Shown: positions 7,038 to 13,936 of the stretch, piece by piece
Layout of the letters: each line of letters begins with the position of its first letter
How positions within the stretch are numbered: the stretch's first letter is position 1
Origin: an uncultured Flavobacteriales bacterium
GTDB lineage: Bacteria; Bacteroidota; Bacteroidia; Flavobacteriales_D; SKUL01
Assembly: GCA_937911795.1 (NCBI GenBank)
Contig: CALDPJ010000403.1
Coordinates: 1 to 21,720, forward strand
Direction: 5' to 3'
Length of the DNA stretch: 21,720 nucleotides
Notes under the pieces: generated by a model
What the model was told of the DNA's origin: nothing
The model's database searches: none
What the model saw: only the letters and a program-made list of their open reading frames with translations
Made by a program: the position numbers and the translations under genes

Positions 7038-7901
7038 ATGCCAGAACAGGAGATCAGAAAGCCAATGGGTACGCTCATTGCCATTGGCGGTGCAGTAGAT
7101 GATGGAACTATTGAAGACAATGAAAATGCGGAAAATCTGAACCTTAGGTTTTTCGAAGTAGGGATTTTAAAACGTTTTCTGCTTTCGCTGAAAGGGGAGA
7201 GCAACCGGATAGAAATTATTACCACCGCTTCTAAAATTCCTAAGGAGACCGGTCAGCATTATATCGATGCATTTCGACGGTTGAACAGCGAGAATGTTGG
7301 AGTGCTCAATATTCGCAACGCGAAAGATTGCGATAAAGAGGAATATTTTGAAAGATTGAGAGCCGCAGAAGGAGTTTTGTTTACCGGTGGTGATCAGTTG
7401 CTGTTGACAAAAGCCTTCGGAAATTCAGAATTTCTGAAAATTCTTCAGGATCGATATCAAAATGAAAAATTTGTAATTGCCGGAACAAGTGCCGGGGCTA
7501 TGGCCATGTCAAAACACATGATCGGCCGGGGTAGCAGTTCCGAGGCGCTTTTGAAAGGGGCAGTAAAGATGGCTTCCGGCCTTTCATTTATGGAACCGGT
7601 TATTTTTGACACGCACTTTATTAAACGCGGTCGTTTCGGTAGGTTGTGCCAGGCGGTAGCACAGCACCCGTCGTGTGTGGGAATTGGCTTGGGAGAGGAC
7701 GCCGGGTTACTGATCAGCGAAGGAAATCATATGGAAGCAATCGGTTCCGGACTTACTATGATCATTGAAGGTGATAATATCAAATACACCAATATTGAAG
7801 ACGTAGAACCGGGAGAACCTATTTCCATTGAAAATCTTCGGGTGCATGTGCTGGCCATGGGGCACAGTTATATGCTGTCGGAACGGCGAATCATTTATTG
7901 A
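7038..7901 (+). CDS. cphB: Cyanophycinase (S51-type serine exopeptidase)
   Basis: The protein has 287 residues and cleaves cyanophycin to beta-Asp-Arg dipeptides in the cytoplasm; there is no signal peptide, which separates it from exported extracellular CphE-type enzymes. The nucleophile elbow is GTSAGAM (149-155, Ser151), in the S51/GATase-like fold. FTGGDQ (115-120) and DTHF (191-194, His193) supply further active-site residues, and IGLGEDAG (216-223) is also typical. The length is close to that of cyanobacterial CphB. The ATG at 7038 follows a predicted leader of about 44 bases. It is divergent from the synthetase gene, and its last seven bases overlap the convergent iaaA gene, which acts on its product. 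Confidence 0.95.
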   Translation: MPEQEIRKPMGTLIAIGGAVDDGTIEDNENAENLNLRFFEVGILKRFLLSLKGESNRIEIITTASKIPKETGQHYIDAFRRLNSENVGVLNIRNAKDCDKEEYFERLRAAEGVLFTGGDQLLLTKAFGNSEFLKILQDRYQNEKFVIAGTSAGAMAMSKHMIGRGSSSEALLKGAVKMASGLSFMEPVIFDTHFIKRGRFGRLCQAVAQHPSCVGIGLGEDAGLLISEGNHMEAIGSGLTMIIEGDNIKYTNIEDVEPGEPISIENLRVHVLAMGHSYMLSERRIIY

Positions 7902-8863
7902 TAAATGTGTACTTCACAAGCCTGACCTGTACAGGCAACACCACGATACATTCCGGGCGTATTAAAGCTAAGGCTGTAATTGCCATTTGCGTCAAGAGAA
8001 ATCAATCCACCTTCGCCGCCTTGTTTTTTAAGTTTCTGATGCACCACAAATTCTGATGCTTCTCTGAGCGTTAGATTTTTGTATGCCATCAACGCGGCCA
8101 CATCGTAAGCCACGAGGTTTCGCAGAAAAAATTCTCCGTGGCCGGTGCAGGAAACCGCGCAGGTGAGGTTGTTTGCATAGGTGCCGGCACCAATCACCGG
8201 CGAGTCGCCCACTCTTCCGTAGCGTTTGTTGGTCATACCACCAGTTGAAGTGGCCGCTGCAAGATTTCCATCGAGGTCCAATGCCACTGCTCCTACCGTA
8301 CCGAATTTGTCTTCCTTTCGGACGGTTTCATTGTCCATCAGTTTATCTTCTCCGGTGTGGTCGAGAATTACTTCGCCACTTTCACGGGCCTGCTGCAACT
8401 GTAAAAACCGGGCTTCTTCAAAAAAATAGGTAGGTTCTACCAGTTCGCAACCGCGGTGCTGGGCGAACAGTTCGGCGCCTTTTCCCGCCAGCATTACGTG
8501 CTCGGAATACTCCATTACTTTTCTGGCCGCGGCAATTGGATTTTTCAGTTTCTGAACAGCAAGTACAGCGCCTGCAGCCAGATTCCTGCCATCCATTATG
8601 GATGCATCCATCTCGTTTTTGCCGTCGTGGGTAAATACCGAGCCTTTTCCGGCATTGAACAGCGGCGAATCTTCGAGCATTTTAACCGATGCTTCCACAG
8701 CATCTACCGCGCTGCCGCCATTCTTCAGGATTTCTTCTCCGGCGAGAACAGCTTCCGTCAATTTTTCACGATGCGCGCGTTCATTGGCGGCATCCATGTG
8801 TTCGCGCAGAATGGTTCCGGCACCGCCGTGAATCAATATCGCATATTTGCCCGCTGTCTTCAT
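7895..8863 (-). CDS. iaaA: Isoaspartyl peptidase / plant-type L-asparaginase
   Basis: The protein has 322 residues and belongs to the Ntn-hydrolase isoaspartyl peptidase family; here the likely substrate is beta-Asp-Arg from cyanophycinase, yielding Asp and Arg. The precursor has LIHGGAGTI (10-18) at the N-terminus. The autocleavage site is FGTVGAVALD, where Gly188-Thr189 is cut to free Thr189 as nucleophile. STGGMTNKRYGRVGDSP (206-222) and GAGTYANN (225-232) form the substrate pocket, and TGHGE (240-244) is also conserved. No signal peptide is present, so action is probably cytoplasmic. A near-match to the -7 box (minus-strand TATCTTTA, 8872-8879) lies nine bases from the ATG. L-asparaginase activity is a possible alternative role. 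Confidence 0.93.
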   Translation of the reverse strand: MKTAGKYAILIHGGAGTILREHMDAANERAHREKLTEAVLAGEEILKNGGSAVDAVEASVKMLEDSPLFNAGKGSVFTHDGKNEMDASIMDGRNLAAGAVLAVQKLKNPIAAARKVMEYSEHVMLAGKGAELFAQHRGCELVEPTYFFEEARFLQLQQARESGEVILDHTGEDKLMDNETVRKEDKFGTVGAVALDLDGNLAAATSTGGMTNKRYGRVGDSPVIGAGTYANNLTCAVSCTGHGEFFLRNLVAYDVAALMAYKNLTLREASEFVVHQKLKKQGGEGGLISLDANGNYSLSFNTPGMYRGVACTGQACEVHIYQ

Positions 8864-8911
8864 TTCAATAATAAAGATAAGGAAGAGCAGCGTCTATCTG
8901 TATCTGAAATA

Positions 8912-9394
8912 TTATTTAGGAGATCTTCTGGTGAAGATGGCCACAATGGCGGTCGTAATGATTCCCATCACAGGTGTACCGATAATGACCTGAATCAGGT
9001 AACTTTTCAGATTAAAATATTCTTCTGCCGCTTCGCGGGTCATTTTGCCTTCGGAAACGGCATACTCAGTTGCATTGGCAAAATAATCCGGTGAGATGAC
9101 TTCGGACGTCAGGAATTGTGTGAGCGGGCTGAGCAGGGTCACAATGGCGGTAATAATCAGGCCGGAGATAAATCCTTGTTTGTAGGTCATAAAACCGCCA
9201 TAGTTTTTTTTTCGCTTATCAAGCAAAGCCAATATATAAATGAGGATGGAAGGAATGGCTACGAAATTGGTGTAGATCATGTGCTGGTCGATGTGCTCAT
9301 CGTGCAGGCCGGTTAGCTTTTCCATCGTCATCCACAGCAATTGCATAGCGACGAATAACAGCCCCCATTTAATTTCGGTTTTAATATTTTTCAT
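8912..9394 (-). CDS. DUF4199-family membrane protein
   Basis: The protein has 160 residues if it starts at the ATG at 9394, where MKNIKTEIKWGLLFVAMQLL opens directly into the first membrane segment. An in-frame start at 9475 would add 27 residues but lies upstream of the -7 box at 9451-9458, so I reject it. Four hydrophobic segments are visible at about 9-25, 41-58, 72-95 and 130-153, with the positively charged LLDKRKKNYG after the second. This matches DUF4199, a family of small Bacteroidota inner-membrane proteins without known function. It follows elbB on the same strand by 74 bases and precedes iaaA by 48 bases; whether iaaA is co-transcribed is unclear. Confidence 0.8.
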   Translation of the reverse strand: MKNIKTEIKWGLLFVAMQLLWMTMEKLTGLHDEHIDQHMIYTNFVAIPSILIYILALLDKRKKNYGGFMTYKQGFISGLIITAIVTLLSPLTQFLTSEVISPDYFANATEYAVSEGKMTREAAEEYFNLKSYLIQVIIGTPVMGIITTAIVAIFTRRSPK

Positions 9395-9450
9395 GGGTGA
9401 GGAAAATTGGTTCTGATATCGGGTTGTTTTATTCTCAGGGAATATTATCT

Positions 9451-9458
9451 CAAATTTA
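9451..9458 (-). promoter_or_regulatory. -7 promoter box for the DUF4199 gene
   Basis: Read on the minus strand this is TAAATTTG, an exact TAnnTTTG match, lying just beyond the elbB stop. It predicts a leader of about 53 bases. A TTG lies 14 bases upstream, which is shorter than the usual spacing. Confidence 0.4.
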
Positions 9459-9468
9459 TATTGCCGAC

Positions 9469-10188
9469 CTAACAAATGAGGATGAGATTAAATATACGGT
9501 TACACAAATTGTGACCAACGGAGGTAGGATTGATGGCTTGCTGAATGTTGTCGTGAATATTACTGATACTACCTTCCATCATATAGCACGGTGCGGTGAC
9601 GATTTTATGTTCTTCGTCAATCGCAATTTCATCCAGTGTTCGCATCATTACTTTCGCTCCGATGGACTCCATTCCTGAACTAATGCCGGCAATATCGTAC
9701 GGAGAAGCAGCTTCGGTACTGCCCACTGTGAGGGTAGCGCCCACGTCAGAACCTTGCAGCGCTTTAGCAATCACCGTAGGTCCCATGCACAAACCGGCTA
9801 TGGGTTTTTTACTGCGGATCATGTCGCGGATAAGTTGTGTGACTTCCGGTAAGATTTCACCTTCCGGCCCGCTGATCGCCCATTTATTGAGATTCTTTGC
9901 AGCGCCAAATCCGCCGGGAATCACCAGCGCGTCGAGGTCTTGCGGATTCACTTCGGTCACTGGTATGATTGCTCCGCGTGCAATTCGGGCCGCTTCGGTA
10001 AGCACATTACGGGATTCCTGCATTTCGTCACCCGTGCGGTGATTTACAACATGGTGTTGATCTACATCGGGCGCCATGCACACCACTTCGGCTCCGTGTT
10101 GGTCGAGTGCCAGTAACGTGAAAACCGCTTCGTGGATTTCTGAACCGTCATAAACACCACATCCGGCCAATAAAACTCCTACTTTCAT
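9469..10188 (-). CDS. elbB: ElbB-type GATase1/DJ-1-like protein
   Basis: The protein has 239 residues and belongs to the class I glutamine amidotransferase-like (DJ-1/PfpI) superfamily. E. coli ElbB has glyoxalase-type activity and was linked to isoprenoid synthesis. Visible features are VGVLLAGCGVYDGSEIHE (3-20), VIPGGFGAAKNL (89-100) and the nucleophile elbow GLCMGPTV (132-139), with Cys134. The segment PCYMMEGSISNIHDNI (200-215) is also typical of the family. The E. coli protein is about 217 residues; here the reading frame continues for about 20 more (PTSVGHNLCNRIFNLILIC) in sequence that does not look like the family. A frameshift near the 3' end or a recent extension could explain this. 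It has a good promoter and starts a unit that continues into the DUF4199 gene. Confidence 0.9.
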   Translation of the reverse strand: MKVGVLLAGCGVYDGSEIHEAVFTLLALDQHGAEVVCMAPDVDQHHVVNHRTGDEMQESRNVLTEAARIARGAIIPVTEVNPQDLDALVIPGGFGAAKNLNKWAISGPEGEILPEVTQLIRDMIRSKKPIAGLCMGPTVIAKALQGSDVGATLTVGSTEAASPYDIAGISSGMESIGAKVMMRTLDEIAIDEEHKIVTAPCYMMEGSISNIHDNIQQAINPTSVGHNLCNRIFNLILIC

Positions 10189-10209
10189 CTTTTCTTTTTT
10201 GGATCAGAA

Positions 10210-10239
10210 CAAAAATAGAATTTCGCCATGATTTCCCAA
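10210..10239 (-). promoter_or_regulatory. elbB promoter (TTG-N19-TATTTTTG)
   Basis: On the minus strand, TTG (10239-10237), a 19-base spacer and TATTTTTG (10217-10210) match the Bacteroidota consensus at both elements. The predicted leader is about 18 bases and ends in an A-rich purine tract before the ATG, as is common in this phylum. Confidence 0.7.
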
Positions 10240-10329
10240 GTGACCGGCTCAATCACGCCGTTAAATTCTATCACCGGGGTGCAGCAAAAATGAATCAGAG
10301 GAAAAGCAGTTATTTTGTTTTTTTGAAAG

Positions 10330-10360
10330 TTGGACAGGTGTTTAGAATCTCCTATATTTG
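10330..10360 (+). promoter_or_regulatory. rpsT promoter (TTG-N20-TATATTTG)
   Basis: TTG at 10330-10332, a 20-base spacer and TATATTTG at 10353-10360 match the Bacteroidota consensus exactly at both elements. Transcription should begin near 10364, inside the palindrome that follows. Confidence 0.8.
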
Positions 10361-10361
10361 C

Positions 10362-10379
10362 ACCTCCAAAATTGGAGGT
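10362..10379 (+). promoter_or_regulatory. 18-base palindrome at the rpsT transcription start
   Basis: ACCTCCAA and TTGGAGGT are perfect inverted 8-base arms around AA. It lies immediately after the -7 box and over the expected start site. It could be a 5'-terminal mRNA hairpin (seven pairs with loop AAAT), which might serve S20 autoregulation or protect the 5' end, or a DNA operator. The GGAGG in the right arm is 17 bases from the ATG, too far to be a normal Shine-Dalgarno sequence. Confidence 0.5.
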
Positions 10380-10395
10380 AGAAATATTATACAGT

Positions 10396-10653
10396 ATGGC
10401 GAATCATAAATCAGCACTCAAAAGAATCCGACAGACCGCAACGCGCAGAATGCACAATCGGTACTATCACAAGACAACCCGAAATGCAATTGCACGGTTG
10501 AAAGAATCTACAGATGCCAAAGAAGCTCAGGAGCTTTTATTGAAGGTTTCTGCAATGATCGATAAACTGGCGAAGCGCAATATCATTCACCAGAATAAAG
10601 CAGCCAACCTGAAGTCAGGTGTTACCAAACACGTCAATTCGCTGTCGGCATAG
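10396..10653 (+). CDS. rpsT: 30S ribosomal protein S20
   Basis: The protein has 85 residues starting MANHKSALKRIRQ, the classic S20 N-terminus, which fixes the start at 10396 rather than the in-frame TTG at 10330 inside the promoter. It is highly basic and helical and binds 16S rRNA early in 30S assembly. NIIHQNKAANLKSGVTKHV (about 61-79) is the conserved C-terminal region. The gene is a single-gene unit: it has its own strong promoter, a palindrome at the predicted transcript start, and a strong intrinsic terminator 36 bases after the stop. S20 represses its own translation in E. coli; whether the leader does this here is not shown. Confidence 0.98.
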   Translation: MANHKSALKRIRQTATRRMHNRYYHKTTRNAIARLKESTDAKEAQELLLKVSAMIDKLAKRNIIHQNKAANLKSGVTKHVNSLSA

Positions 10654-10688
10654 TCGCTTTACTTCGTACTGAAAATCAAAAAATTCTG

Positions 10689-10717
10689 AACCCCGGCTAT
10701 TATGCCGGGGTTTTTTT
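10689..10717 (+). terminator. rpsT intrinsic terminator
   Basis: AACCCCGGC (10689-10697) and GCCGGGGTT (10704-10712) form a perfect 9-bp GC-rich stem with loop TATTAT, followed by seven Ts (10711-10717). It separates rpsT from the radC gene that follows. Confidence 0.92.
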
Positions 10718-10736
10718 ATATTTATGGTTCAAACTA

Positions 10737-11435
10737 TTGACCTTGAACTACATTAACCGGGGAGGAATAAAGGCCTGGGCCGAGGACGACCGCCCCCGAG
10801 AAAAACTCCTGAACAAAGGCTGCGCGGCTCTTTCTGATGCAGAGCTGATTGCAATTCTTATCGCCTCTGGAAACCGCAAAATGAGCGCCGTAGAACTTGC
10901 ACAACTGATTTTACGCGATTCCGGACACAATCTCACGCGCCTGGCCAAGTTGGGTTTGAACGATTTAATGATCTATAATGGAATCGGCGAGGCCAAGGCC
11001 ATCAGCATTGTCGCAGCGCTTGAATTGGGGCGCAGAAGACGCACCGAAGATCAACCGGCCAAACTCAAAATCGACAATAGCAGGGTGGTCTACAACGAGT
11101 TTTATCACCTCAGCGATCTGAATCACGAAGAATTCTGGGTAATGCTGCTGAGCCGCTCAAATGTCGTTATGGATAAATTAAAAGTCAGCAGCGGTGGAGT
11201 TTCCGGCACTGTGGCCGATGCCCGAATGATTTTTAAAAGTGCGATACAGCGACTCGCATCGGGGATCATTCTTGTACACAATCATCCTTCGGGCAACCTG
11301 AAACCCAGTCAGGCCGATATAAAACTTACCAAAAAACTAAAAGAAGGCGGCGAATTGCTGGATATTGCCGTGCTCGACCACGTTATTGTGGCTGACTCGG
11401 GATATTATAGCTTTGCAGACGAAGGAATGATTTAA
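10737..11435 (+). CDS. radC: RadC family JAB/MPN-domain protein
   Basis: The protein has about 232 residues. The N-terminal half has IKAWAEDDRPREKLLNKG (11-28) and a helix-hairpin-helix-like region with NGIGEAKAISIVAALELG (81-98). The C-terminal JAB domain has the metal motif HNHPSG (181-186) with Asp194 in SQADIKLTK and an upstream Glu near 131. RadC was once linked to DNA repair, but its biochemical role is unsettled. No ATG is available in frame: the start is TTG at 10737 or TTG at 10743, the latter giving MNYINRGGIKAW, nearer the usual family length. The gene follows the rpsT terminator with no recognisable promoter. The next gene starts three bases after its stop, so the two are probably co-transcribed. 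Confidence 0.92.
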   Translation: MTLNYINRGGIKAWAEDDRPREKLLNKGCAALSDAELIAILIASGNRKMSAVELAQLILRDSGHNLTRLAKLGLNDLMIYNGIGEAKAISIVAALELGRRRRTEDQPAKLKIDNSRVVYNEFYHLSDLNHEEFWVMLLSRSNVVMDKLKVSSGGVSGTVADARMIFKSAIQRLASGIILVHNHPSGNLKPSQADIKLTKKLKEGGELLDIAVLDHVIVADSGYYSFADEGMI

Positions 11436-11438
11436 CCT

Positions 11439-12764
11439 ATGATTTATATTTATTCTCCCGCACCTTCTGCACGGTTGCATTACACCGCAAGTCTCATTTT
11501 TGGTGAGCTGCTTCAGACCGAATACAGAATGGTTTCTGACGAGTCGGCATTTCTGAATGCATCGGGTTTCAGAATCAATTATTCTCATTCCGATTTGCCG
11601 GCAGATTTGCATTGGTTTCCGCACGAGTTAATGGAGAAGCACACTGTAAATGCGGTGAATGTCGGAGTCGGAAACTGGAAACACCTGCCGGTATTATTTC
11701 CGCAGCAGGAACCGACATTCCCGTTTGACTTGTTCGCAGCCACCTTTTTTCTGGTGAGCAGGTACGAAGAATATTTACCTCATCAGCCCGATCGTCATTT
11801 GCGGTTTACCGCTGAGGAATCGGTGGCTTTCAAACATGGATTTCTTCAACGGCCATTGGTCAACGAATGGGCACAGGAGCTACAGCAACTGATTACCACG
11901 AAGGTTCCGGAAACAATTTTTTCAGAACAAAAATTTTCTGCCGAAGCCACTTTTGATATTGATGTTGCCTGGGCATACCGCAACAAAGGATGGTGGCGGA
12001 CATTGGCTGCTTTTGTTCTCGATGTGGTTCAATTGCGCCTGTCAAGATTTGCTGCGCGTTTTGCAGTGGTATTCGGTAGCGCAAAAGATCCGTATGATAC
12101 CTATGACTACATCCGCAGCGAAACGGATAAAGCCGACATCGGGGCCCGCTACTTTTTTTTATTGGGTGATTATTCCTCCTACGACAGAAACAGCAAAAGC
12201 ACGCACCCGGATATGCAGGCGCTCATTCGCGAAAGCGCCACCCACGGAAATGTAGGCATTCATCCTTCCTACGGTTCCCATCAATCTGTTGATGTGTTAT
12301 CCAAAGAGGTTAAAAGATTATCGGATATCACCGGGTCGTCGGTTACCGAAAGTCGACAGCATTATTTGAAGATGACGATGCCCGAAAGTTATCAGCGTCT
12401 CATCGATTGCGGAATTCACGCGGATTATACGATGGGTTATGCAAGCCAGGTTGGATTCAGAGCATCCGTTTGCACACCCTACCAATTCTTTGATCTCACG
12501 AACAACGTGGAGACCGGACTCCGGATCGTTCCTTTTGCATATATGGATGGAACCCTGAGGCATTATCTTGAACTGGAACCTGGGGTCGCAAAAGAAATAA
12601 TTCAACAGCTGATCGATTCGGTGCGAAGCGTAAATGGTCGTTTTATTTGTCTATGGCACAACAGTTCGCTGTGCGAAAACAACGAATGGGAAGGCTGGAG
12701 ACCCGTGTTTGAATTTACTTTGCAATACTGTGCAGACCGTGGGGCAGGCGCAAAACTCCACTAA
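11439..12764 (+). CDS. Polysaccharide deacetylase-like protein (DUF7033 type)
   Basis: The protein has 441 residues. The N-terminal 165 or so (with FPFDLFAATFFLVSRYEEY at 94-112) resemble the DUF7033 domain found in Bacteroidota. The C-terminal half resembles a NodB-like deacetylase: TFDIDVAW (171-178) carries the first metal Asp, GIHPSYGSH (273-281) supplies the H-x5-H type ligands, ESRQHYLK (304-311) has the conserved Arg-Gln-His, and LWHNSS (405-410) is the last active-site His. Such enzymes remove N-acetyl groups from cell-envelope sugars, but the substrate cannot be read from sequence. There is no signal peptide, so a cytoplasmic or membrane-associated role is likely. It starts three bases after radC, suggesting translational coupling, with no obvious functional link. 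Confidence 0.8.
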   Translation: MIYIYSPAPSARLHYTASLIFGELLQTEYRMVSDESAFLNASGFRINYSHSDLPADLHWFPHELMEKHTVNAVNVGVGNWKHLPVLFPQQEPTFPFDLFAATFFLVSRYEEYLPHQPDRHLRFTAEESVAFKHGFLQRPLVNEWAQELQQLITTKVPETIFSEQKFSAEATFDIDVAWAYRNKGWWRTLAAFVLDVVQLRLSRFAARFAVVFGSAKDPYDTYDYIRSETDKADIGARYFFLLGDYSSYDRNSKSTHPDMQALIRESATHGNVGIHPSYGSHQSVDVLSKEVKRLSDITGSSVTESRQHYLKMTMPESYQRLIDCGIHADYTMGYASQVGFRASVCTPYQFFDLTNNVETGLRIVPFAYMDGTLRHYLELEPGVAKEIIQQLIDSVRSVNGRFICLWHNSSLCENNEWEGWRPVFEFTLQYCADRGAGAKLH

Positions 12765-12770
12765 TAAAAT

Positions 12771-12778
12771 TACCTTTG
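12771..12778 (+). promoter_or_regulatory. -7 promoter box of upp
   Basis: TACCTTTG is an exact TAnnTTTG match, seven bases after the preceding stop. The predicted leader is about 27 bases. No TTG is present at the right distance upstream. Confidence 0.5.
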
Positions 12779-12808
12779 TAACGTATTTTTCCGACAAACA
12801 CCTACCAC

Positions 12809-13465
12809 ATGATCACCATTCAGGATTTCAGCAAAAAGAACAGCATTCTCAATCGTTTTGTAGCCGAAATCAGAGACGCGAAAATTCAGACAGATCCGAT
12901 GCGGTTCAGAAGAAACCTGGAGCGGATTGGAGAGGTTCTGGCCTATGAAATCAGCAAAACGCTTGGCTACGAAGAACGCGAAGTAACGACTCCGCTGGGT
13001 ACTGCAAAACTGAATGATCTAAAGGAGGAAGTGGTAATTGCTACCATTCTGCGTGCCGGACTACCGATGCATCAGGGTGTCTTGAATTTCTTTGACCGGG
13101 CAGAGAATGCGTTTGTTTCGGCCTACCGGAAGCACGTTAAAAACGAAAATGATTTTGAAGTTCAGATCGAATATCTTTCCTGTCCGGACATCAATGATAA
13201 AGTTCTGATTCTTACAGATCCTATGCTCGCAACGGGGGCATCGATGATGCTCGTCTACAAAGCGCTGATGACCAAAGGAACTCCGCGGCATGTTCACATT
13301 GTATCGGCCATTGCGAGTATGGAAGGGGTTCGGGTGTTGAAACGGAATTTGCCTAAAAACTGCACCATCTGGCTCGGAGCTATTGACGATGAATTAACCG
13401 CTCAGGCTTATATTGTTCCGGGATTGGGAGACGCCGGAGATCTGGCTTTTGGCGAGAAAACCTGA
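12809..13465 (+). CDS. upp: Uracil phosphoribosyltransferase
   Basis: The protein has 218 residues and converts uracil plus PRPP to UMP, the main pyrimidine salvage step. The PRPP loop is ILTDPMLATGASM (134-146). GLGDAGDLAFG (205-215) near the C-terminus is the uracil-binding signature that separates Upp from PyrR and other phosphoribosyltransferases. TILRAGLPMHQGV (79-91) is also conserved. The start at 12809 gives the family length. It heads a tight unit: the membrane-protein gene starts three bases after its stop and overlaps the YjjG-type nucleotidase by four bases, consistent with pyrimidine salvage and pool clean-up. Confidence 0.96.
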   Translation: MITIQDFSKKNSILNRFVAEIRDAKIQTDPMRFRRNLERIGEVLAYEISKTLGYEEREVTTPLGTAKLNDLKEEVVIATILRAGLPMHQGVLNFFDRAENAFVSAYRKHVKNENDFEVQIEYLSCPDINDKVLILTDPMLATGASMMLVYKALMTKGTPRHVHIVSAIASMEGVRVLKRNLPKNCTIWLGAIDDELTAQAYIVPGLGDAGDLAFGEKT

Positions 13466-13468
13466 TAT

Positions 13469-13936
13469 ATGTACGGCCTGGATGCTGTCGCGATTTTCTT
13501 TACGGCAGCCTTAAAATTCTTCTTTTCGGTTCCCGGCGCCTTGCTCCTTGGCTATTCGTATTGGGAAACCGTTGCCGTTACTTCGGCTGGTGGTATGAGC
13601 AGTGTAGTGTTTTTTTATGTGCTGAGCGCGCGCATGCTCGAGCTCTACCGACAGCGGCAGGTAAAGCGAATTGCGCGCAAACTGGCACAGGGAAAACCCG
13701 TTAATGTGCGGTATTTTACTTTTATCAATAAACTCATGGTGCGTGCAAAACTTCAGGTTGGTGTAGTGGGAATGGCGTTTATAACGCCGACCATATTGTC
13801 GATTCCCATCGGTGCCGTAGTTTCGGCCAAGTTTTTCAAACACCAGGTCTGGATGTTGCCGGCACTGATGATTTCCGTATTTATCTGGTCGCTTATGCTG
13901 ACAACTTTGTTTTATTTTGCCGGTGATCTATTATGA
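13469..13936 (+). CDS. Unrecognised small membrane protein
   Basis: The protein has 155 residues and I do not recognise its family. Hydrophobic segments lie at about 5-28, 32-52, 94-118 and 126-150, suggesting three or four membrane helices. Between the second and third is a strongly basic cytoplasmic loop containing RQRQVKRIARKLAQGKPVN (62-80). Gly/Pro-containing segments such as VPGALLLGYSYW (21-32) and TPTILSIPIGAVVSAKFF (about 105-122) recall small transporter families, without a convincing match. Its place between upp and a pyrimidine nucleotidase, with a 3-base gap and a 4-base overlap, indicates co-translation; a link to nucleobase or nucleoside handling is only inference. The ATG at 13469 is the first possible after the upp stop. 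Confidence 0.8.
   Translation: MYGLDAVAIFFTAALKFFFSVPGALLLGYSYWETVAVTSAGGMSSVVFFYVLSARMLELYRQRQVKRIARKLAQGKPVNVRYFTFINKLMVRAKLQVGVVGMAFITPTILSIPIGAVVSAKFFKHQVWMLPALMISVFIWSLMLTTLFYFAGDLL

Noticed and set aside
8456..9094. 212-codon plus-strand open frame
   Set aside because: It is a shadow spanning parts of iaaA and the DUF4199 gene, both supported by motifs or membrane segments.
12965..13036. Shine-Dalgarno-like AAGGAGG inside upp (about 13021)
   Set aside because: It lies well inside the coding sequence with no start codon at a suitable distance that fits a gene.
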